Below are positions 16,857 to 24,509 of a stretch of DNA of 64,000 bases, in pieces. The position numbers and the translations under genes were made by a program. The notes under the pieces are model-generated. The model saw only the letters and a list, made by a program, of their open reading frames with translations. It searched no databases and was not told where the DNA came from. Each line of letters starts with the position of its first letter. Positions within the stretch are counted from its first letter, which is position 1. The stretch comes from Flavobacterium sp. AG291 (GTDB lineage: Bacteria > Bacteroidota > Bacteroidia > Flavobacteriales > Flavobacteriaceae): NCBI RefSeq assembly GCF_003350375.1, contig NZ_QQAR01000011.1:82011-146010 (forward strand), read 5' to 3'.

Positions 16857-18992
16857 ATGAGATTATTACGACTTCTTGTCCTGTTATTGGTTCTTCCTGC
16901 CTATGCGCAGCAAGGCGGTATGTGGATTCCTTCCCTGCTTAAAGGGATGAACGAAAAAGAAATGAAAAGCCTGGGCATGAAAATGTCTGCATCAGACATT
17001 TATGATGTAAACCATTCGAGCCTTAAAGATGCGGTTCCGCAATTCAACGGAGGCTGTACATCGGAGGTTATTTCTTCTCGCGGATTGTTACTTACTAACC
17101 ACCACTGTGGTTTTGGAGAAATACAATCGCACTCAACTGTAGAACACGATTATCTTGCCAATGGCTTCTGGGCTATGAGCCTTGCAGAAGAGCTGCCTAA
17201 CCCAGACCTTGAAGTAACTTTTATCGTAAGGATAGAAGATGTTACAACGCAGGTTTTGGAAGGTGTAGCATCACTGACAAACGAGAAAGACAAACAGAAA
17301 AAAATCCAGGAAAATATTTCACGTCTTACAAATACACTTCCTAAAGAATCATGGCAGGGTAACAGCATCCGTACTTTTTATGAAGGTAACCAATACATGC
17401 GTTTTGTAACTGAAACTTTTGAAGACGTTCGCCTTGTAGGGGCACCACCTTCATCAATAGGTAAATTCGGATCGGATACCGACAACTGGGTATGGCCAAG
17501 ACATACAGGTGACTTCTCTCTTTTCCGTATTTATGCCGGTAAAGACAACAAACCTGCAAAATACTCTAAAGACAACGTTCCGTATGTGCCTAAGCATTAC
17601 TTCCCTGTATCTATCGGTGGCGTAAAAGAAGACGACTTTACAATGGTATTTGGTTATCCTGGGAGAACTACCGAGTACCTTCCTGCGGTTGCGGTAGAAC
17701 AAATTGTAAACAGCCTTAACCCAGCAAAAATTGAAGTAAGGGATGCAGCTCTTAAAGTAGCTGACGGCTTTATGCGTAAAGACCAGGCAATAAAAATACA
17801 GTATGCTGCTAAATATGCACAAATTGCCAACTATTGGAAAAAGTGGATAGGTGAAACGCAGGGACTTAAGAAAAGTAATGCCGTTGCCATTAAAAAAGCA
17901 AACGAGAAGGATTTCCTTGCACGCGTTGCAAAAGCCGGCAAGCAGGCAGAGTATGGCAACCTTTTAGCCGATTTTGAAAAGAATTATAATGAGATCGCTC
18001 CTTATGCACTGGCAAGAGACTATTTCACGGAGGTTGTTTTACGAAATACCGAACTACTTACAACAGCTTACAGACTGTACCAACTGGAGCAGATTTACAA
18101 TGCACGTGGAGAGCAATCGTTCAACGACAGAAGAGACAATACCATTCTTGGACTTGAAGAGATATATAAAAACTTCAATAAAAATGTAGACGAGAAAGTT
18201 TTTGAACAGCTTATAGCACTTTATGCTGCAAAATCGCCTAAGCAATTCCAGCCGGAAATTCTTAAGGGTGCCGACCTGAAGGCTATGACATCTGAAATTT
18301 ACGGCAGTTCAAAACTAACCTCGTATGAAGGAGTAAAAGAACTTCTGAAAGGTGATGCAAAAACTGTTATTGCACGTCTTAACGAAGACAAAGGCTACAA
18401 ACTGGTAAAAGCTCTTACAGATGCCTACAACACTAATGTAGCTCCTAAATATGATGAGATCAACCTTAGGATAACGGGTCTTCAGCGCACCTACATGAAA
18501 GGTATACTGGAACTAAGCCCTAAAGACGCCCGCATCTTCCCGGATGCTAACAGCACACTGCGTGTTACTTATGGTAAGGTAGATGGCTACCAACCTAAAG
18601 ATGCCACTTACTACGGACCTGTAACTTACCTTGACGGTGTTATGGAAAAATACATTCCGGGGGATTATGAATTTGATGTTCCTCAGAAACTTATCGATCT
18701 TTACAATAAAAAAGATTACGGCCGCTATGGCGAAAATGGTAAGATGCCGGTATGTTTTATAGGCACTAACCATACTACGGGAGGTAATTCGGGCAGCCCG
18801 GCAATTGATGCTAAAGGAAACCTTATAGGCCTTAACTTTGACCGTGTATGGGAAGGAACCATGAGTGACATTTATTATGACCCGTCTATTTGCCGTAACA
18901 TTATGGTAGATATGCGCTATGTGTTATTCATCATCGAGAAGTATGCCGGAGCAAAGCACCTGGTAGACGAAATGAAGGTTGTAACCAAATAA
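16857..18992 (+). CDS. S46-family dipeptidyl-peptidase, DPP11-like (Asp/Glu-specific)
   Basis: This 711-residue secreted or periplasmic serine peptidase removes dipeptides from oligopeptide N-termini. A signal peptide ending YAQQG (about residue 19) starts the protein. The catalytic His lies in LLTNHHCGFG (residues 82-83), the nucleophile S645 in TGGNSGSPAID, and the aspartate probably in the GSDTDNWVWPRHTGDF region. In the S46 family, position 673 of Porphyromonas DPP11 is Arg, giving P1 Asp/Glu preference, while DPP7 has Gly. The equivalent here is R663 in GLNFDRVWEG, so DPP11-type specificity is inferred. The gene is monocistronic with a strong terminator. Confidence 0.93.
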   Translation: MRLLRLLVLLLVLPAYAQQGGMWIPSLLKGMNEKEMKSLGMKMSASDIYDVNHSSLKDAVPQFNGGCTSEVISSRGLLLTNHHCGFGEIQSHSTVEHDYLANGFWAMSLAEELPNPDLEVTFIVRIEDVTTQVLEGVASLTNEKDKQKKIQENISRLTNTLPKESWQGNSIRTFYEGNQYMRFVTETFEDVRLVGAPPSSIGKFGSDTDNWVWPRHTGDFSLFRIYAGKDNKPAKYSKDNVPYVPKHYFPVSIGGVKEDDFTMVFGYPGRTTEYLPAVAVEQIVNSLNPAKIEVRDAALKVADGFMRKDQAIKIQYAAKYAQIANYWKKWIGETQGLKKSNAVAIKKANEKDFLARVAKAGKQAEYGNLLADFEKNYNEIAPYALARDYFTEVVLRNTELLTTAYRLYQLEQIYNARGEQSFNDRRDNTILGLEEIYKNFNKNVDEKVFEQLIALYAAKSPKQFQPEILKGADLKAMTSEIYGSSKLTSYEGVKELLKGDAKTVIARLNEDKGYKLVKALTDAYNTNVAPKYDEINLRITGLQRTYMKGILELSPKDARIFPDANSTLRVTYGKVDGYQPKDATYYGPVTYLDGVMEKYIPGDYEFDVPQKLIDLYNKKDYGRYGENGKMPVCFIGTNHTTGGNSGSPAIDAKGNLIGLNFDRVWEGTMSDIYYDPSICRNIMVDMRYVLFIIEKYAGAKHLVDEMKVVTK

Positions 18993-19009
18993 TCGTAATC
19001 GTTTTCATA

Positions 19010-19052
19010 AAAAAACAAAAGAGAAACCTTTGCAGTTTCTCTTTTGTTTTTT
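19010..19052 (+). terminator. Terminator after the S46 peptidase
   Basis: A perfect 18-bp stem, AAAAAACAAAAGAGAAAC with its complement, surrounds a seven-base loop and ends in T residues. Confidence 0.88.
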
Positions 19053-19177
19053 ATAGCTACCATAAAGGCAAAAACCTACAAAAAAAGCAAACTAAAATCA
19101 TCAAACCCCTTGATTTTAAAGGGCAAAATCGAAATATTTTTTTTTCAGCCAAACATCCCCCGATATTAAAAAATTTA

Positions 19178-19185
19178 TATCTTTG
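19178..19185 (+). promoter_or_regulatory. Candidate -7 box for the small acidic lipoprotein
   Basis: TATCTTTG matches TAnnTTTG and lies 36 bases before the ATG. No TTG is seen at the usual -33 spacing. Confidence 0.5.
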
Positions 19186-19221
19186 CTTCGAATTAATAAT
19201 TAACCTTTATAATTTAGTAAG

Positions 19222-19428
19222 ATGAAAAAAGTTGTTTTAAGCCTAGCTCTAGTAGCAATGATGAGTGTTTCTTTCGTTTCTTGTAAAGAAACTAAAACTG
19301 AAGAGACTACAGTAGAAGAAACTGCAACTCCAGTTGAAGAAGCTCCAGTTGCTGAAGAAGCTCCAGTTGCTGCTGATACTACAGCTGTTGAGGCTGCTAG
19401 CCCAGCTGAAGCTGCTCCTGCTCACTAA
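19222..19428 (+). CDS. Small acidic Ala/Glu/Pro/Thr-rich lipoprotein
   Basis: This 68-residue protein has a clear lipoprotein signal: MKK, a hydrophobic core and the lipobox FVSC with C21. The 48-residue mature part is low complexity, made of repeats such as VEEAPVAEEAPVAA with T, A and E and a net negative charge. No catalytic domain is possible at this size. It has its own -7 box and a strong terminator, so it is an independent short transcript. Similar tiny acidic lipoproteins occur in flavobacteria; the role is unknown and may be an envelope spacer or a surface charge determinant. The repeated codons make slippage likely. Confidence 0.82.
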   Translation: MKKVVLSLALVAMMSVSFVSCKETKTEETTVEETATPVEEAPVAEEAPVAADTTAVEAASPAEAAPAH

Positions 19429-19457
19429 GAAATAGCAAGACGACAGTCAAAGTATTT

Positions 19458-19490
19458 GAAAACCTTCGCCAAGCGAAGGTTTTCTTTTTT
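19458..19490 (+). terminator. Terminator after the small lipoprotein
   Basis: Stem GAAAACCTTCGC/GCGAAGGTTTTC with a three-base loop is followed by six T residues. Confidence 0.88.
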
Positions 19491-19524
19491 ACAGGGTTTA
19501 TAAAAAACTTAAGAAAAGATATGC

Positions 19525-19532
19525 TAACTTTG
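19525..19532 (+). promoter_or_regulatory. Candidate -7 box for corA
   Basis: TAACTTTG matches TAnnTTTG and lies 26 bases upstream of the corA ATG. Confidence 0.5.
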
Positions 19533-19558
19533 AGCAAACCACCTCAAAACAAAGTAGT

Positions 19559-20470
19559 ATGCCTACAACATCCTGCCGTATCAACGACGCCGATATAGAC
19601 TGGATAGACATTAGCGATCCCAGTAAAAATGAATTAATAGAGGTAAGTAAAAGGTACAACCTTAATCGCTATACGCTAAGAGACTCTTTAGATCCGGATC
19701 ACCTGCCAAAATATGAAGAGCATAATGATACGCATTTTATCATTGTAAGGATACTGAAGGACATTGATTCCGAAAGCAGGAACCAGCAAACCATACAAAG
19801 CCTTAGCAGCAAGATTGCGCTCTTCTTCAACAAGAACTTCATCATTTCAATACACCGCAACGAGCAATCAATTATACACGATATAAAGGCTGGTTTTGTC
19901 GATACCGGAAAAATCACCTCAACAACGGGAGTTGCCATCCGTATATTACGCGATGTACTCCACTCCTACGAGCAACCTGCCATAAAACTTTCTGACGAAA
20001 TAGATTTTTTTGAATCGAAGCTTTTCCTGAAAAAGAATACCCCTTCTGACATGATAGAGGACATTTATTATGTAAAGAACAAAGCCGGACTCTATAAAAA
20101 GCTGTTGGTACTAAGCAATGAGGTAATCAATTCGCTTATTACAGAAGGCGAAGACCGGCCTGCATTACGCGATGTGCGCGACCTGCATACTAAACTGATG
20201 CTGCTGTATGACCAGATACTCGAAGACGCCAATAACCTGCTGAATATTTACCTTTCACTTTCGGCACGAAAAACCAATGATGTAATGAAAATACTCACGG
20301 TATTTTCAGTATTCTTTATGCCACTTACTTTTATTGTTGGGGTTTACGGAATGAATTTCAAATTTATGCCCGAACTGGAATACAAATGGGGTTATCCACT
20401 CTCAATAGCATCTATGGTGATAATATCAGTGATTATCTATATTTGGTTTAAGAGGAAGAAGTGGTTATAG
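19559..20470 (+). CDS. corA: CorA-family divalent cation (Mg/Co) transporter
   Basis: This 303-residue inner-membrane channel forms pentamers that admit Mg2+. The cytoplasmic N-terminal domain (about 1-240) ends in the long helix leading to two C-terminal membrane segments at about 243-262 and 280-297. The signature YGMN is at residues 263-266, followed by FKFMPE, the acidic loop between the helices. The cytoplasmic tail ends in the basic KRKKWL. Length matches short CorA proteins. It is monocistronic, and a hairpin shared with the convergent tRNA genes follows. Confidence 0.93.
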   Translation: MPTTSCRINDADIDWIDISDPSKNELIEVSKRYNLNRYTLRDSLDPDHLPKYEEHNDTHFIIVRILKDIDSESRNQQTIQSLSSKIALFFNKNFIISIHRNEQSIIHDIKAGFVDTGKITSTTGVAIRILRDVLHSYEQPAIKLSDEIDFFESKLFLKKNTPSDMIEDIYYVKNKAGLYKKLLVLSNEVINSLITEGEDRPALRDVRDLHTKLMLLYDQILEDANNLLNIYLSLSARKTNDVMKILTVFSVFFMPLTFIVGVYGMNFKFMPELEYKWGYPLSIASMVIISVIIYIWFKRKKWL

Positions 20471-20491
20471 ATTTAAAAACTTCATAAAATA

Positions 20492-20524
20492 AAAAAGCCC
20501 TAAACTTTCGTTTAAGGCTTTTTG
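20492..20524. terminator. Terminator between corA and the tRNA pair
   Basis: AAAAAGCCCTAAAC pairs with GTTTAAGGCTTTTT apart from one mismatch, around a TTTC loop. It can serve corA on the plus strand and the tRNAs on the minus strand. Confidence 0.75.
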
Positions 20525-20610
20525 TACTCAAGGCGGGACTTGAACCCGCACGGGCATTACTACCCACTGGATTTTAAGTCCAGCGTGTCTACCAATTCCA
20601 CCACTCGAGC
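20525..20610 (-). tRNA. tRNA-Leu (anticodon UAA)
   Basis: The complement starts GCTCGAGTGGTGGAATTGG and folds as a class II tRNA. It has a seven-base acceptor stem (GCTCGAG with CTTGAGT, including G-U pairs), anticodon stem-loop CTGGACTTAAAATCCAG with TAA in the loop, a long variable arm, and the T arm GCGGGTTCAAGTCCCGC. The discriminator is A73, as expected for leucine. CCA is not encoded. It is 16 bases downstream of the glycine tRNA and probably in the same transcript. Confidence 0.96.
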
Positions 20611-20626
20611 ATAAACTGATAGTTTG

Positions 20627-20699
20627 AGCGAAAAACGGGGTTTGAACCCGCGACCTCAACCTTGGCAAGGTTGCGCTCTACCAACTGAGCTATTTTCGC
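20627..20699 (-). tRNA. tRNA-Gly (anticodon GCC)
   Basis: The complement starts GCGAAAATAGCTCAGTTGG. The cloverleaf shows acceptor GCGAAAA with TTTTCGC, an anticodon stem CAACC/GGTTG around TTGCCAA (GCC), and the T arm GCGGGTTCAAACCCCG. Discriminator U73 is the usual glycine identity base. CCA is not encoded. It is the first gene of the two-tRNA transcript. Confidence 0.96.
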
Positions 20700-20858
20700 G
20701 TTTTATACCGCTGTTTGTTTCAGTATTACGGGTGCAAATGTAGCACTTAATTTCAATTCTGCAAACGTTTCAGCGAAAAAAAATCAAAGAAAAACATAAC
20801 CTTCTGATAACGTTCCGCTTAAAATTGAAAGTTTTTTTAAGCTACATATCTTATGACG
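20700..20858. other. AT-rich leader region upstream of the tRNA genes
   Basis: No gene is visible. The promoter of the minus-strand tRNA pair should lie in the first ~60 bases. The rest is AT-rich and featureless up to the repeat that follows. Confidence 0.4.
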
Positions 20859-20947
20859 GTTTCATTGTGAACGTAGCGAAGTGCGGCAATCAGAGATTGC
20901 TTCGTTATACCTCCCTGCCTTTGCCGGCAGGCAGGCTCGCAATGACC
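20859..20947. repeat. Dispersed intergenic repeat (GTCATTGCGAG...CTCGCAATGAC), copy 2
   Basis: This is the inverted-orientation partner of the copy at 10596-10689. It has GCAATCAGAGATTGCTTCGT and the same nested CCTGCCTTTGCCGGCAGGCAGG block, and ends CTCGCAATGACC. The shared nested block shows that the composite form was duplicated as a unit or that both sites were targeted in the same way. Confidence 0.8.
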
Positions 20948-20977
20948 GGACCCGACTGAACCCTATAAATATTTAAA

Positions 20978-21013
20978 ACACACCCCTAACCCCTTCCGCC
21001 GCGGCGGAGGGAA
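20978..21013. repeat. Intergenic CACCCCTAACCCC repeat, copy with a GCCGCGGCGG core
   Basis: CACACCCCTAACCCCTTCC-GCCGCGGCGG-AGGGAAC is a member of the CTCACCCC-AGCCCC-TCTCC family, with a different central palindrome. It lies downstream of mutS. Confidence 0.6.
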
Positions 21014-21093
21014 CAAGCTTCACTCAAACGGAAAAAATATCGGATTTGTATGAAGCTAAATTGCTACATTAAATAATCTACACATTGGTAATA

Positions 21094-23700
21094 CTACTTC
21101 GTGAGCATTCTCTTTATCTCGTTCAGTTTCATTAGCGCCTCTACCGGTGTAAGCGTATTGATATCGAGATTAACGATCTCTTCTTTTATTTCCTGCAATA
21201 ACGGATCATCAAGATTAAAGAAACTTAACTGTAATTCATCCTTGGCTGCCGGTTTGCCGTTTGACAATGCTTCACCTGAATGATCTTTCTCAAGCTTTTT
21301 AAGCAGCTTTTGCGCCTTTTGTATTACCGTTTGTGGCATTCCGGCCATCTTTGCCACATGGATACCAAAACTGTGCGCAGAACCGCCTTTTACAAGCTTA
21401 CGAATAAACAGTACTGTATCCTTAAGCTCTTTTACGGAAACGTTGAAATTCTGGATGCGCTCAAAGATATCCTGCATCTCGTTCAGTTCATGGTAATGCG
21501 TTGCAAACAATGTCTTTGGCTGTGCCGGGTGTTCATGCAAAAACTCGGCAATAGCCCAGGCAATAGAAATACCGTCATACGTACTTGTACCACGACCGAT
21601 CTCATCCAAAAGAATAAGGCTTCTGTCAGATATATTGTTCAAAATGCTGGCCGTTTCGTTCATCTCTACCATAAAGGTCGATTCGCCCATAGAGATATTA
21701 TCTGACGCTCCTACCCTTGTAAATATCTTATCTACAATACCCATACGAACGCTTTCAGCAGGCACAAAACTTCCCATCTGCGCGAGCAATACGATCAGTG
21801 CCGTCTGACGAAGAATGGCCGATTTACCCGACATATTCGGACCGGTGATCATAATGATCTGCTGTCCGCTTCGGTCAAGGTAAACATCGTTGGTAATGTA
21901 TTCTGTGCCGACAGGTAATTGCTTTTCGATAACAGGGTGGCGGCCTTCTTTTATCTCAAGATCAAAGCTATCGTCGATAACCGGGCAAACATATTTATTA
22001 TCAATTGCCAGTTGGGCAAATGAACTAAGACAGTCCATTTGTGCCACAAGGCTCGCATTAAGCTGTACCGGTTTTATATAGGTCCCAATCCAGATAACCA
22101 ACTGCTCAAACAACTGTGTTTCCAGCGCATGGATTTTTTCCTCGGCACCTAATATTTTAGATTCATATTCTTTAAGCTCTTCGGTAATGTAGCGCTCTGC
22201 ATTTACCAATGTTTGCTTGCGTATCCACTCCGCCGGAACTTTGTCTTTATGCGTATTGCGCACTTCGATATAATAACCGAATACATTATTAAATGAAATC
22301 TTCAATGAAGATATTCCTGTAGCTTCAGACTCCCTTCTTTCTATTCCTTCAAGATATTCTTTACCGGAATTAGAGATATTCCTTAAATCATCAAGCTCGG
22401 GATGAATACCCATTGCAATGGCATTTCCTTTATTGATAGATACCGGAGCATCAGGGTGAAGTGTAGTTTTTATCTTCTCACGAAGCAGGTCGCAGGCGTG
22501 CAGGCTGTCACCAATAGCTTTAAGTGCATCGTTTTTGCTATCCAGCGCCAGTGCTTTTATGGGCACAATGGCGTCTAGCGAGTCTTTCAGGTAAATTACC
22601 TCACGCGGACTCACCTTACCCGTCGCAACCTTAGAGATAAGACGTTCCAGGTCGGAAATCTGCTTAATCTGGTATTGTATCTTGTTAAGGGTTTCCTGAT
22701 TGTCTTTCAGGTAAGCCACAACCTCATGACGCGCACGCACCTTATTAGCATCCTTTAGCGGAAGCGCCAGCCAGCGTTTCAGCAGTCGGCTACCCATAGG
22801 CGAAAGCGTTTTATCGATGACGTCAAGCAGGGTTACAGCATTCAGGTTCGGGCTTTGGTACAGCTCAAGGTTACGGATGGTAAAGCGGTCCATCCATACA
22901 TAGGCATCCTCAGCAATACGCTGAATACTTGTAATATGCTGCACTTTGTTATGTTGCGTTTCCGACAGGTAATACAGCACCGCTCCCGAAGCGATGATAC
23001 CTTCCTGCAACTCCTCTACCCCAAAACCTTTAAGGGAATTGGTTCCGAAGTGGGCTGTAAGGTTCTCAAAAGCATAATCTTCTTTATACACCCAGTCTTC
23101 GAGGTAGAAAGTATGAAAATCTTCTCCAAAGGCTTCCCTGAAATTATTTTTCTCCGCTTTAGGTACCAGCACCTCACTCGGACTGAAGTTTTGTAATAGT
23201 TTATCAATGTATTCCTCATTACCCTGCGCCGTAAGAAATTCTCCCGTAGACACATCAAGGAATGAAACACCCATTGTCCTTTTTCCAAAATATACCGACG
23301 CCAAAAAGTTATTGCTTTTAGAGTGCAGCACCTCATCGTTCATCGAAACTCCCGGAGTTACCAGTTCGGTCACGCCACGTTTCACGATGGTCTTTGTCAT
23401 TTTCGGATCTTCCAGCTGGTCGCATATCGCCACACGAAGACCGGCCTTAACCAGCTTTGGCAAATAGGTATTCAGCGAGTGGTGCGGAAACCCGGCAAGA
23501 GCCGTTTCGGTTTCGCTGCCCGCTCCCCTTTTGGTAAGTACTATCCCTAATATCCCGGCCGCCCTTATGGCATCTTCGCCAAAGGTCTCATAAAAATCGC
23601 CCACACGAAACAACAGGCAGGCATCAGGATACTTTGCCTTAATCTCGTTATACTGTTTCATTAACGGGGTTTCTTTGGGTGCTTTTTCTTTAGTCGCCAA
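21094..23700 (-). CDS. mutS: DNA mismatch repair protein MutS
   Basis: MutS recognises base mismatches and small loops and recruits MutL. The 868 residues match MutS1. The mismatch-binding F-x-E motif is GDFYETFG with F36 and E38. The Walker A is TGPNMSGKS with K626, and Walker [16 protein letters not shown] follows. The conserved [10 protein letters not shown] is near 730, and the C-terminal dimerisation region ends [10 protein letters not shown]. All catalytic motifs are intact, so the strain should be mismatch-repair proficient for this gene. It is transcribed alone from the minus strand; mutL is not in the window. Confidence 0.97.
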   Translation of the reverse strand: MATKEKAPKETPLMKQYNEIKAKYPDACLLFRVGDFYETFGEDAIRAAGILGIVLTKRGAGSETETALAGFPHHSLNTYLPKLVKAGLRVAICDQLEDPKMTKTIVKRGVTELVTPGVSMNDEVLHSKSNNFLASVYFGKRTMGVSFLDVSTGEFLTAQGNEEYIDKLLQNFSPSEVLVPKAEKNNFREAFGEDFHTFYLEDWVYKEDYAFENLTAHFGTNSLKGFGVEELQEGIIASGAVLYYLSETQHNKVQHITSIQRIAEDAYVWMDRFTIRNLELYQSPNLNAVTLLDVIDKTLSPMGSRLLKRWLALPLKDANKVRARHEVVAYLKDNQETLNKIQYQIKQISDLERLISKVATGKVSPREVIYLKDSLDAIVPIKALALDSKNDALKAIGDSLHACDLLREKIKTTLHPDAPVSINKGNAIAMGIHPELDDLRNISNSGKEYLEGIERRESEATGISSLKISFNNVFGYYIEVRNTHKDKVPAEWIRKQTLVNAERYITEELKEYESKILGAEEKIHALETQLFEQLVIWIGTYIKPVQLNASLVAQMDCLSSFAQLAIDNKYVCPVIDDSFDLEIKEGRHPVIEKQLPVGTEYITNDVYLDRSGQQIIMITGPNMSGKSAILRQTALIVLLAQMGSFVPAESVRMGIVDKIFTRVGASDNISMGESTFMVEMNETASILNNISDRSLILLDEIGRGTSTYDGISIAWAIAEFLHEHPAQPKTLFATHYHELNEMQDIFERIQNFNVSVKELKDTVLFIRKLVKGGSAHSFGIHVAKMAGMPQTVIQKAQKLLKKLEKDHSGEALSNGKPAAKDELQLSFFNLDDPLLQEIKEEIVNLDINTLTPVEALMKLNEIKRMLTK

Positions 23701-23825
23701 GGGAAATAGGGTTTAAATTAACTTGATGGGCGAAGTTACTCAAATTCTGAAAAAGGTAAACGCGGTGTTGGTAAATGGTGGATAACTTATCTCTTCTTTT
23801 GTCTTGAAACAAAAGAAGCAAAAAA

Positions 23826-23861
23826 ACCTCACCCCAGCCCCTCTCCTTTGGAGAGGGGAGC
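23826..23861. repeat. Intergenic CTCACCCCAGCCCCTCTCC repeat
   Basis: CTCACCCCAGCCCCTCTCC followed by TTTGGAGAGGGGAGC forms a short hairpin (CCCCTCTCC/GGAGAGGGG). It is one of at least six copies in the window, all between genes, and lies between the divergent mutS and trmH-like genes. Confidence 0.7.
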
Positions 23862-23912
23862 GAACACAGTAACGAATACGTTTGATATCAGGCTATTTCT
23901 TTAAAATATGTT

Positions 23913-23920
23913 TACATTTG
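23913..23920 (+). promoter_or_regulatory. Candidate -7 box for the TrmH-like gene
   Basis: TACATTTG matches TAnnTTTG and lies 25 bases before the ATG. The nearest upstream TTG is farther than the usual spacer. Confidence 0.45.
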
Positions 23921-23945
23921 CGGTTATCTATTCCAAAAAACACTC

Positions 23946-24485
23946 ATGAGAAAATTAGCTAACAGTGAGTTGGGCCGCAAAAGCATTGAAGACTTTAAGG
24001 AAGCCGAGAAGACCCCGCTCATTATAATACTTGACGACATCCGCAGCCTGCACAATATAGGCTCGGTGTTTCGTACTGCCGACGCTTTTCTGGTAGAGAA
24101 GATCTACCTGTGCGGCATTACCGCTACCCCTCCCAACAAGGAGATTCATAAAACAGCCCTTGGAGCTACCGATACCGTAGCCTGGGAATATGCCAAAGAT
24201 GTTCTCGAAGTCATTACAAAACTTCAGGCAGACGGCACTGATGTATGGGCTATAGAACAGGTGGAAAATTCGGTTTACCTGAATGATTTTCAGCCTGAAG
24301 AAGGAAAGAAATATGCCCTTGTTTTTGGCAACGAGGTAAAAGGTGTTTCGCAGGAAGCCATAAAACTGTGCAGTGGCACTATTGAGATCCCACAACTTGG
24401 GACTAAACATTCCCTCAACATCTCGGTAAGTGCCGGTATAGTGGTGTGGGATATTTTCCAGAAAAACCATATAACAGCAGGTTAA
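23946..24485 (+). CDS. SpoU/TrmH-family RNA 2'-O-methyltransferase
   Basis: This 179-residue SPOUT enzyme methylates a ribose in tRNA or rRNA using S-adenosylmethionine. Motif 1 is LDDIRSLHNIGSVFRTADAF (about 29-48, with the catalytic Arg in the N-x-G-x2-x-R region), motif 2 is ALVFGNEVKGVSQEAI, and motif 3 is the knot LNISVSAGIVVWDIF near 160. It lacks an N-terminal RNA-binding extension. The T9SS cargo gene starts 24 bases after its stop. It could be TrmH (Gm18), TrmL-like or RlmB-like; sequence does not decide. Confidence 0.9.
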   Translation: MRKLANSELGRKSIEDFKEAEKTPLIIILDDIRSLHNIGSVFRTADAFLVEKIYLCGITATPPNKEIHKTALGATDTVAWEYAKDVLEVITKLQADGTDVWAIEQVENSVYLNDFQPEEGKKYALVFGNEVKGVSQEAIKLCSGTIEIPQLGTKHSLNISVSAGIVVWDIFQKNHITAG

Positions 24486-24509
24486 GCCCCAACCTCTCAC
24501 ACTTACGAC

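Noticed and set aside
20825..20845. Extra tRNA or small RNA near the tRNA pair
   Set aside because: I looked for a third cloverleaf upstream of tRNA-Gly and found no acceptor/anticodon pairing; the sequence is AT-rich leader.
23955..24500. Long minus-strand open frame opposite the TrmH-like gene
   Set aside because: It is almost fully antisense to a gene with clear SPOUT motifs and its translation matches no pattern I know; it is a shadow frame.
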